Source of the DNA: an uncultured Leucothrix sp.
GTDB taxonomy: Bacteria; Pseudomonadota; Gammaproteobacteria; Thiotrichales; Thiotrichaceae
DNA: 5,404 nucleotides
Assembly (NCBI GenBank): GCA_937923375.1
Contig: CALAJG010000067.1
Coordinates: 1 to 5,404, forward strand
Direction of reading: 5' to 3'
Position numbers and translations under genes: made by a program. Under the pieces are notes generated by a model. It saw only the letters and a list, made by a program, of their open reading frames with translations. It searched no databases and had not been told where the DNA came from. Shown here piece by piece: positions 1 to 5,404 of this stretch (position 1 is the stretch's first letter; every line of letters starts with the position of its first letter).

Positions 1-482
1 GTTTTTCAGCTGGCGCACGCCGCTACCGCTATATCATCTTAAATCGAGCCACCCGACCAGCTATTCTCAGCAAACGGGTATCATGGCACCGGCGTTCTTT
101 AGATCATGAATTAATGCAAATCGCCTCACAATATCTATTAGGCGAGCAGGATTTTAGCAGTTTGCGTGCAGCGGGCTGTCAGGCTAAACACGCAGTAAGA
201 ACGATTCACGACATTGGAGTCAGCCGACAAGGTGATTTTATTTACCTGGATGTGAAAGCAAATGCGTTTCTGTATCACATGGTAAGAAACATTGCCGGCA
301 CTTTGTTCCTTATTGGAGAAGGCAGACAAGGTGTTGAGTGGCTGCCCGAGTTAATGCAGAAAAAAGATCGCAGAGAAGCGGGCGCTACAGCGCCCCCGGG
401 CGGCTTATATTTCGTTCACGTCGATTATCCTGAACAGTTCGAGCTCTCAACAGACTACACCCTCCCAGCCTTCAATGTATGA
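1..482 (+). CDS. truA: tRNA pseudouridine(38-40) synthase TruA, 3' part (5' end outside the window)
   Basis: TruA converts uridines 38, 39 and 40 of the tRNA anticodon stem-loop to pseudouridine in the cytoplasm. The reading frame is open from base 3 with no start codon before the window edge, so this is a partial gene of about 159 codons ending in TGA. The first residues, FSAGARRYRY, match the segment starting near residue 111 of the 270-residue E. coli enzyme. About 110 residues are therefore missing, including the catalytic aspartate (Asp60 in E. coli). What remains is typical: the RYRY motif with the substrate-stacking tyrosine (codon 24-26), DFSSLRAAGCQ, AFLYHMVRNIAG with the conserved active-site arginine (codon 285-287), and the C-terminal TAPPGGLYFVHVDYP motif. 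The internal Met at 114 is not the start, because conserved TruA sequence runs in frame before it. The gene converges on dapE, and no trpF or accD follows it here, unlike some gammaproteobacteria. Confidence 0.95.
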   Translation, partial: FSAGARRYRYIILNRATRPAILSKRVSWHRRSLDHELMQIASQYLLGEQDFSSLRAAGCQAKHAVRTIHDIGVSRQGDFIYLDVKANAFLYHMVRNIAGTLFLIGEGRQGVEWLPELMQKKDRREAGATAPPGGLYFVHVDYPEQFELSTDYTLPAFNV

Positions 483-498
483 TTATGCAGCACGGTAG

Positions 499-604
499 AA
501 GAGTATTTGTATTTGCTTTATGTAGACCTTCCGAGTTGAATCAATAACCAAGTTTAGTTCGAATTAAAAACGAGGGGCGAAGTAAAGCAAATACAAATGC
601 TCTT
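499..604. repeat. Long inverted repeat in the truA/dapE convergent gap
   Basis: The arms are 499-520 and 583-604, each 22 nt, complementary at 21 positions and separated by 62 nt. The single exception pairs T504 with G599, which is a G-U wobble in RNA read in the truA direction but an A-C mismatch in the dapE direction. The arms are AT-rich (5 G/C of 22) and each holds two tandem hexamers (TATTTG twice at 504-515 on the left). The element starts 16 bp after the truA stop and ends 5 bp before the dapE stop. There is no clear T-tract after either arm, so it is not a textbook intrinsic terminator. It could be a transcript-end stabiliser, a factor-assisted bidirectional terminator, or a remnant of a small MITE-like element. 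The arms are seen directly; the function is inference. Confidence 0.75.
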
Positions 605-609
605 AGTGC

Positions 610-1737
610 TCAACTCAAAAGTTTCTTCAGAATCCGGTAGTAGATTTCTTCCAAGGGTTGTAGATCGTCTACTTCAACGCATTCGTTTACTTGGTGAATT
701 GTGGCATTTCTTGGGCCTAATTCTAGTACTTGGGCGCCTGTTGGAGCGATAAATCTTCCGTCTGATGTTCCGCCTGAGGTTGATAATTCGGTAGTGGTTC
801 CGGTAACTTCTAGGATGGATTCTGTGGCGGCGGCTACTAGTTCACCTTCTGGGGTTAGAAAAGGATTGCCTGATAGTACCCAGCGTATGTCGTAGTCTAG
901 TTCGTGCTTATCAAGTAAGGCTTCGACGCGTTCGCGTAGCTCGGCCTCAGTGACTTCGGTGGAAAAGCGGAAATTACAGATGATGTCAATTTGGCCGGGG
1001 ATGACATTGGTTGCACCGGTGCCGCTGTTGATGTTGGAGATTTGGAAGGTGGTGGGTGGAAAAAACTGATTGCCTGCGTCCCATTGCATCGCCGTTAGTT
1101 CGGCCAGCATCGGCGTGGCTAGGTGTACAGGGTTCTGAGCCAGATGCGGGTAGGCGACATGGCCTTGCTGACCGCGAATGGTTAGGTAGCCGTTGATTGA
1201 GCCCCTCCGGCCATTTTTGACTACATCGCCTAGGGTGTTGGTGCTTGAAGGTTCGCCGACTAAGCACCAGTCAATTTTTTCATTACGGGCTTCCAGTGCC
1301 TCGATCACTTTGACTGTGCCGTTTATAGAGGGACCTTCCTCATCTGAAGTAATGAGGTAGGCAATGGAGCCTTTGTGGTCAGGGAAGTCTTCTACAAAGC
1401 GCTCAGAGGCGATGGTGAATGCAGCAATGCTGGCTTTCATATCAGCTGCGCCTCGCCCATACAATAAGCCATCACGAATCTCTGCTTGAAAAGGGTCGCT
1501 GTTCCATTCGCCGATAGGGCCGGTGGGTACGACGTCGGTATGTCCTGCAAAGCAAATCAATGGGGCTTCGGTGCCTCGCCTCAACCAGATGTTGTCAACG
1601 TCTTCAAAGCGCATGTGCTCGGCGGTGAAGCCTTTTGGTTCGAGACGTGAGCACAATAGTTTTTGGCATCCCGCATCTTCAGGGGTAACCGAGTTGCGAT
1701 TGATCAGTTGTTTGGTGAGTTCGAGAGTTTGGTTCAT
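610..1737 (-). CDS. dapE: Succinyl-diaminopimelate desuccinylase DapE
   Basis: DapE hydrolyses N-succinyl-L,L-2,6-diaminopimelate to L,L-diaminopimelate and succinate. This is a step of the succinylase branch that supplies lysine and the meso-diaminopimelate of peptidoglycan. The protein has 375 residues, the same length as the E. coli enzyme. It is an M20-family dinuclear zinc hydrolase and the expected metal and catalytic residues are present: H66 and D68 in FAGHTDVVP, D99 in GRGAADMK, E133-E134 in SDEEGPS, E162 in VGEPS and H348 in ATIHQVNE. The dimerisation (lid) domain lies at roughly 178-290 and includes GHVAYPH and the NSGTGATNVIPG segment; TSGGTSDGRF at 320-329 is also typical. The ATG at 1737 gives the family's usual N-terminus (MNQTLELTKQLI). 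The ribosome binding site is weak (GAG about 10 nt upstream). The gene begins 30 bp after yffB ends, so the two are probably co-transcribed, as yffB-dapE is in E. coli. No defect is visible. Confidence 0.97.
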   Translation of the reverse strand: MNQTLELTKQLINRNSVTPEDAGCQKLLCSRLEPKGFTAEHMRFEDVDNIWLRRGTEAPLICFAGHTDVVPTGPIGEWNSDPFQAEIRDGLLYGRGAADMKASIAAFTIASERFVEDFPDHKGSIAYLITSDEEGPSINGTVKVIEALEARNEKIDWCLVGEPSSTNTLGDVVKNGRRGSINGYLTIRGQQGHVAYPHLAQNPVHLATPMLAELTAMQWDAGNQFFPPTTFQISNINSGTGATNVIPGQIDIICNFRFSTEVTEAELRERVEALLDKHELDYDIRWVLSGNPFLTPEGELVAAATESILEVTGTTTELSTSGGTSDGRFIAPTGAQVLELGPRNATIHQVNECVEVDDLQPLEEIYYRILKKLLS

Positions 1738-1767
1738 GGAAGTCGCTCGTTAGAGTTTGTGGCGGTG

Positions 1768-2121
1768 TTAGTCACTAGCAAACATTTCGCTATAGGTTTT
1801 TTCACTAAAGCCAACTATTACTTGATCAGAAAGCTCCAGAACCGGACGTTTAATCAGGGTAGGCTGATCTTCCATGACCATCAGCGCCAGTACCTCATTA
1901 ATATTGTCTTTCGTCTCATCAGGCAGCTGTCGCCAGGTTGTGCTGCGTTTGTTAAGTAGACTCTCCCAGCCCAACTCAGCTGCCCATGCTGAAAGTTGGA
2001 TAGGATTAAGACCATCCTCACGAAAATCATGAAAGCTGTAATCTACTTGATTGGCATCAAGAAATTTGCGGGCTTTCTTGACGGTATCGCAGTTTTTAAT
2101 CCCGTATAAAATCGCAGGCAT
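1768..2121 (-). CDS. yffB: ArsC-family (YffB/Spx-MgsR-like) thioredoxin-fold protein
   Basis: This 117-residue protein closely resembles E. coli YffB and belongs to the ArsC/Spx superfamily of small thioredoxin-fold proteins. Visible features are YGIKNCDT at 6-13 with a single active-site cysteine (C11) at the position of the ArsC catalytic cysteine, FHDFREDGL at 30-38, NKRSTTWRQL at 57-66, a likely cis-proline at P87 and the IKRPV motif at 90-94. There is no second cysteine in a CXXC pair. True arsenate reduction should not be assumed: YffB proteins are usually listed as ArsC-family reductases, and a glutathione-dependent thiol reductase role has been suggested from structure, but the physiological substrate is not established. 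Automated pipelines may call it an Spx/MgsR-type RNA polymerase-binding regulator on fold alone. Its position directly before dapE matches E. coli and supports the YffB assignment. Only a poor ribosome binding site (AGAG) is visible upstream, and I see no confident promoter. Confidence 0.9.
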   Translation of the reverse strand: MPAILYGIKNCDTVKKARKFLDANQVDYSFHDFREDGLNPIQLSAWAAELGWESLLNKRSTTWRQLPDETKDNINEVLALMVMEDQPTLIKRPVLELSDQVIVGFSEKTYSEMFASD

Positions 2122-2161
2122 GTTAACTATCTCTATTCAAAACTAATTCGATAAGGTTTTT

Positions 2162-2202
2162 TGAACGAGCACTCAACAGTAACTAGAAAGAGTGCTCATT
2201 CA
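2162..2202 (-). terminator. Strong hairpin after the secreted-protein gene; possible terminator without a U-tract
   Basis: The arms are 2190-2202 and 2162-2174, forming a 13 bp stem with a 15 nt loop. The one imperfect position (2166 with 2198) is a G-U pair in RNA read leftwards and a C-A mismatch in RNA read rightwards, so the fold is best in the transcript of the - strand genes. It begins 10 nt after the TAA of the secreted-protein gene and ends 40 nt before the yffB start. The sequence following it in the transcript is A-rich (AAAAAACC), not U-rich, so it lacks the standard intrinsic-terminator tail. It may protect the 3' end of the upstream message or act with Rho. Hairpin certain, terminator role uncertain. 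Confidence 0.5.
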
Positions 2203-2212
2203 TACGATAAAT

Positions 2213-3826
2213 TTAGAAAAAGCGTGCAATACCGCGGTATTTAGGTGCTTTAGCATCCGGTTGGTTCAGGTATTCTTTGATGCCCCAACTTCCAAAGAAC
2301 TGAGGAGGTCGCGGTGCCGAGAAGGCCACGAATAGCTGGTTCCCAGTGATTCTTCCCCAGTTTGTGAGGAACTCAACGTACATATTTTCCATTGGGTTTG
2401 CACGGTTGGCGCCAATCAATAATGGATTTGGGTGGTCTTTAGTTGATTTCGTGCCATGCGCTACCAAGTGTTGTCCGCCTTCATAAGCGATTAGCTTCAC
2501 ACCAAATTTGTCCGTTTCAACTTTTTGGCGCTTCAACATGTTGTAAACATTGTCCATAGAGTATGGGTTTTTGTTGTCCTTCAACAAACGGAATACGTCG
2601 GGCACGGACTTCACTTCATGCAGATTGCGCTGATGAATGAAGAAATAGGGTGCTACTGCAAATGCATCGACCTGTTTGTGGGCGCCCATATAACTTAACA
2701 AAATAGGTGTTAAGCGAGGGTTAGCTGACCAGCCTCCAATCACTCGGGTAAAGCGCTGGTGCGTACCATAAACCTGTGTCCAGATACGAAAAATTTCCAA
2801 TGAGCGTTTAACATAAAACTTGTGGCCTGCTTGCGCCCTGTTAGGGTCTAGTCTCTGCTTTAAACCCATTTCCTTCGTATAGGCTGCGCTGGAAAATGCA
2901 CTATTCCAAGCTTCATTTGTATATTCAAGGTAAGGCTTTAAATGAGGACGTAAATGTTGTTTTACATAAGCGGCATACTGGCGAACCAAGTTGTCATCAG
3001 CTTCTTGTGGAATATTAAACCAAGGCGTAGCATTGAGTTTATTCGCCAGCTTAACCATCACTTCAAGCGGCACGCCGCGACTTCGAATGCCATTCCACTC
3101 TGAACCTGCCCAAGTAGCGTGCTCCATTTGTGGCATTTGACTCCACTCTGACATTTTATTGCGGGTAATGCCTGAAATGTTCATCATACGAATCACTTTG
3201 AACCGACGCATGAAGTTCAGGTAGTCAGGATTGAACATGATGTGTTCGTGGTATTGTTCAAAAGACTGATAATTTCCCGGACACTGTTGTGCACCGTTGA
3301 CCCGCTTAAACGGATTGTTTGCGCAAATGCCACCGGGTAAAAGGAAGCGGATGTTGCGGACATAGTTTTGCGGATTACTACGCTTAATCTCTAAGGTGAT
3401 TTTTAGCCATCTGTCAGCACCAGCGCGAACCTGTACAACGTCTCTACCCGGTGAACTGTGAACTGCTCTTGCATCAGCACCGTAATGCAACTGTCCTTCA
3501 CCTTCATAAAGCACGGTGTAATTACCATCGGGCAAGGTTCCTGCCGGTACCCAATGAATCACATTGGAACCTGCCACGCCGCCTTTCAGATTACTTGGCC
3601 AGCCATTGATGTCATATTCAATATAGCCTTTAGTTAATCGGTTGGATTCCGCAAAGGGAAGTGACATTTTAAAAATATCAACGAAGGGGGCGCTAGCATC
3701 TTGATGTGTTACTTCATTGGTGTTGATTCCAATGGGCATTTTTGCCTGAGCCTGTGCACTAAGCAGCAATGAAAAGCCGCAAAGTAATGTAATGATGATG
3801 TTTCGACAGTTAGCGATAAATGGCAT
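2213..3826 (-). CDS. Secreted protein resembling a clan-A (TIM-barrel) glycoside hydrolase, function unknown
   Basis: The protein has 537 residues from the ATG at 3826. An AGGAG ribosome binding site precedes this start and a clear signal peptide follows it: a short N-region with one arginine, a hydrophobic core at about 10-24 (IIITLLCGFSLLLSA) and a likely cleavage after A28 (AQA). There is no usable lipobox, so export to the periplasm or outside is expected. The exported part begins with a beta-rich region (about 35-165, containing IHWVPAGTLPDGNYT and DRWLKITLEI). C168 and C182 may form a disulfide. The region from about 200 onward looks like a TIM barrel: ATPWFNIPQEADD at 266-278; YLEYTNEAWN at 299-308, where N304-E305 fits the acid/base of clan GH-A strand 4; and LIAYEGGQH at 445-453, where E449 fits the strand-7 nucleophile. 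Similar NEVWN-type proteins are often called cellulose-binding or glycoside hydrolase-like. I cannot name the CAZy family or substrate. It lies 73 bp after der, among unrelated housekeeping genes. Confidence 0.8.
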   Translation of the reverse strand: MPFIANCRNIIITLLCGFSLLLSAQAQAKMPIGINTNEVTHQDASAPFVDIFKMSLPFAESNRLTKGYIEYDINGWPSNLKGGVAGSNVIHWVPAGTLPDGNYTVLYEGEGQLHYGADARAVHSSPGRDVVQVRAGADRWLKITLEIKRSNPQNYVRNIRFLLPGGICANNPFKRVNGAQQCPGNYQSFEQYHEHIMFNPDYLNFMRRFKVIRMMNISGITRNKMSEWSQMPQMEHATWAGSEWNGIRSRGVPLEVMVKLANKLNATPWFNIPQEADDNLVRQYAAYVKQHLRPHLKPYLEYTNEAWNSAFSSAAYTKEMGLKQRLDPNRAQAGHKFYVKRSLEIFRIWTQVYGTHQRFTRVIGGWSANPRLTPILLSYMGAHKQVDAFAVAPYFFIHQRNLHEVKSVPDVFRLLKDNKNPYSMDNVYNMLKRQKVETDKFGVKLIAYEGGQHLVAHGTKSTKDHPNPLLIGANRANPMENMYVEFLTNWGRITGNQLFVAFSAPRPPQFFGSWGIKEYLNQPDAKAPKYRGIARFF

Positions 3827-3836
3827 CCTTGAATAT

Positions 3837-3841
3837 CTCCT
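3837..3841 (-). promoter_or_regulatory. Ribosome binding site that sets the start of the secreted-protein gene
   Basis: Read on the - strand this is AGGAG, 10 nt upstream of the ATG at 3826. The open frame itself continues upstream to an ATG at 4003, but that longer form would overlap the end of der by about 100 bp and would place a 59-residue, strongly basic, unfamiliar stretch before an obvious signal peptide. The Shine-Dalgarno match and the signal peptide together favour 3826. Confidence 0.7.
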
Positions 3842-3899
3842 GTTCTTTCTATGAGTTGTTAATGTAATTTTTATAATCAAAACTTCAGGTAAATTGGGT

Positions 3900-5318
3900 T
3901 TATTTACCTTTCTTCTTTTTAAATACCGGGCCTTTCTTATCCAGTCGATATTGCTGACCGGGTGACAATCCAGAACTCCGCGATTTTGTTGACTTGCTTT
4001 CAAACGGATTCTCTGAGGTTTTAAATTCTAAACGCACCTGAGTGCCTTTGAGATTTAGGGTGATCCGGAAGTAATTCATCAAATAGCGTTTATAGCTCGT
4101 TGGAATTTTCTTCGTCTGATTACCATGAATAATGATAATGAACGGATTATTCCCACCCTGATGGGCATAGCGCAGCTTTATCCGAAAGCCATTTACCAGA
4201 GGCGGTTGGTGTTCGGTTAATGCTGTTTCTAACATCCGTGTTAGTCGTGGTGTGGAGACTTTTATCATCGATGAAGCATGCGCCTCATGTACCGATTGAT
4301 ACAAATGTCCTACACCGGTGCCATGCAAAGCCGAGATGAAATGCTTGTCAGCAAAGTTAATAAACGGCAGTTTCAAATCAAGCTTATCTTTGATCTGATC
4401 TCGTTCGTACTCGCCTAAACCATCCCACTTATTAATGGCTACTACCAGCGCTCGACCGGATTCAAGAATCATCCCTAGCAGATGCGCGTCCTGATCCGTA
4501 ATCGTTTCTTGTGCATCCAGCAGCATAATCACTACATGCGCCACTTCGATGGCTTGCAGTGTCTTGACGATACTAAATTTTTCGACAGCATCGCTGACTT
4601 TGCCTCTCCTGCGAATCCCTGCAGTATCGATTAGGGTGTATTTTTGATCATCTCGTTCAAAAGGAATGAAAATACTGTCGCGTGTGGTGCCGGGTTTATC
4701 GAAAGCAACGACACGCTCTTCACCCATGATGCGATTAATTAGGGTCGACTTTCCAACATTGGGTCGGCCAATAAAGGCAATCCGAATGCTCTCATCGTGC
4801 TCATCTGGCAGCTCGAGATCTTCATCTGGTGGTGCCGCTTCCAAGATGTGATCCATCATCTGGGTCACACCGCGGCCTTGCGTCGCTGCTATAGCGAACA
4901 TGCCTTCAAAGCCAATGCTATAGAAATCAGTTAGCGCTTGGTCGGGGTCGACCGCGTCGGTTTTATTGACGGCGAGATAAACGACTTTGCCCGCTTTGCG
5001 GAGGCGGTTGGCAACTAAGTTGTCGGCGGGCGTGAGTCCCTGTTTTCCATCAACCAGAAACAATACTATATTGGCTTCGTCTACTGCTAGCCAGGTTTGT
5101 TTGGCCATGTATTCGTCAATGCCTGCATCATCTCCGCTGAGTCCGCCGGTGTCGATGACTAAATAGTCACGCTCGCCGATGACGCCGGTGCCGTATTTAC
5201 GATCGCGGGTTAAACCCGGGAAGTCTGCAACCAGCGCATCGCGTGATTTTGTAACTCGGTTAAATAGGGTGGATTTACCGACATTGGGACGGCCAACTAG
5301 GGCGATTACGGGTCTCAT
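3900..5318 (-). CDS. der: Ribosome biogenesis GTPase Der (EngA)
   Basis: Der is an essential GTPase that acts in assembly of the 50S ribosomal subunit. It is unusual in carrying two GTPase domains in tandem. Both are intact in this 472-residue protein. Domain 1 has GRPNVGKS at 9-16, the switch I threonine in PGLTRDR (T37), DTGG at 56-59 and NKTD at 118-121. A short acidic linker (about 161-176) leads to domain 2, with GRPNVGKS at 184-191, TTRD at 211-214, DTAG at 231-234, NKWD at 296-299 and the SA motif at 329-330. A KH-like domain covers about 350-435 (FRIKLRYAHQGGNNPF), and the protein ends in a basic tail (KKKKGK) likely to contact rRNA. It is slightly shorter than E. coli Der (490 residues), plausibly in the linker and tail. 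The ATG at 5318 gives the usual MRPVIALVGRPNVGKS N-terminus, although no good Shine-Dalgarno sequence precedes it. In many gammaproteobacteria bamB is the gene before der; that region is outside this window. Confidence 0.97.
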   Translation of the reverse strand: MRPVIALVGRPNVGKSTLFNRVTKSRDALVADFPGLTRDRKYGTGVIGERDYLVIDTGGLSGDDAGIDEYMAKQTWLAVDEANIVLFLVDGKQGLTPADNLVANRLRKAGKVVYLAVNKTDAVDPDQALTDFYSIGFEGMFAIAATQGRGVTQMMDHILEAAPPDEDLELPDEHDESIRIAFIGRPNVGKSTLINRIMGEERVVAFDKPGTTRDSIFIPFERDDQKYTLIDTAGIRRRGKVSDAVEKFSIVKTLQAIEVAHVVIMLLDAQETITDQDAHLLGMILESGRALVVAINKWDGLGEYERDQIKDKLDLKLPFINFADKHFISALHGTGVGHLYQSVHEAHASSMIKVSTPRLTRMLETALTEHQPPLVNGFRIKLRYAHQGGNNPFIIIIHGNQTKKIPTSYKRYLMNYFRITLNLKGTQVRLEFKTSENPFESKSTKSRSSGLSPGQQYRLDKKGPVFKKKKGK

Positions 5319-5355
5319 AGATGCACAGATTGCGATGATTCTGAATTAAAGGCGG

Positions 5356-5364
5356 ATCATATCA
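5356..5364 (-). promoter_or_regulatory. Possible extended -10 promoter element upstream of der
   Basis: Read on the - strand, TGATATGAT matches an extended -10 element: TG, one base, then TATGAT, which differs from TATAAT at one position. The hexamer 17 bp further upstream (GAGCAT) is a poor -35, as is common with extended -10 promoters. Transcription would start near 5349, giving a leader of about 30 nt before the der ATG. Such elements occur by chance, and der may instead be read from a promoter further upstream, so this is tentative. Confidence 0.3.
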
Positions 5365-5404
5365 AATAACTTGGGGGGATGCTCCGTTAATCGGAAAAGC
5401 TTTG

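Noticed and set aside
986..1267. A 93-codon open frame on the - strand within dapE.
   Set aside because: It lies in an alternate frame of the well-conserved dapE gene, and its composition (rich in R, P, S, H) is typical of a frame-shifted shadow.
1663..1959. A 98-codon open frame on the + strand crossing the dapE start and the end of yffB.
   Set aside because: It is antisense to two recognisable genes and its product resembles nothing I know.
2122..2161. A possible promoter for yffB-dapE (TTGAGT and TTATCG, 16 bp apart, on the - strand).
   Set aside because: The -10 match is poor and the -35 would lie within the hairpin arm; this is not enough to call a promoter.
3827..3899. A possible promoter in the der/secreted-gene gap (TATAAA on the - strand).
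   Set aside because: The region is simply AT-rich; no -35-like hexamer lies at a suitable spacing, so the match is not convincing.
3827..4003. A 59-codon N-terminal extension of the secreted-protein gene, starting at an ATG at 4003 inside der.
   Set aside because: It overlaps the conserved end of der in another frame, has unfamiliar basic sequence, and is followed by an ATG with an AGGAG ribosome binding site and a clear signal peptide.
5319..5404. A possible end of an upstream gene such as bamB, and a small bulged hairpin near 5382-5401.
   Set aside because: All three - strand frames stop within a few to about 18 codons and none of the short peptides is recognisable; the hairpin has only 3 bp stem segments and no T-tract.

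Overview
The window looks like a piece of a gammaproteobacterial chromosome of moderate GC content. It holds mostly housekeeping genes: a truncated truA on the + strand, then dapE, a yffB-type ArsC-family gene, a secreted protein gene and der (engA), all on the - strand. The organism call rests on three things: the TruA, DapE, YffB and Der sequences resemble their enterobacterial counterparts closely by eye; yffB lies directly before dapE, an arrangement known from E. coli; and base composition is intermediate. The species cannot be named from this sequence.

Layout from left to right. Positions 1-482 carry the last ~159 codons of truA, whose beginning lies outside the window. Positions 483-609 are a convergent gap between truA and dapE, largely filled by a long AT-rich inverted repeat (arms 499-520 and 583-604, 21 of 22 positions complementary). 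Positions 610-1737 are dapE and 1768-2121 are yffB, read leftwards with a 30 bp gap, so probably one transcript. Positions 2122-2212 are intergenic and contain a strong 13 bp hairpin. Positions 2213-3826 encode a 537-residue protein with a signal peptide and motifs resembling a clan-A (TIM-barrel) glycoside hydrolase. A 73 bp gap separates it from der at 3900-5318. The last 86 bases hold the upstream region of der.

The four - strand genes could be read together from der to dapE, but the gaps of 73 and 91 bp leave room for separate transcription units. Functionally the genes are mixed: tRNA modification (TruA), ribosome assembly (Der), lysine and peptidoglycan precursor synthesis (DapE), a small thioredoxin-fold protein of unsettled function (YffB) and a probable exported carbohydrate-active protein. 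The exported protein is the only accessory-looking gene and the least characterised item. I see no mobile element, CRISPR array, RNA gene or evident defence system.
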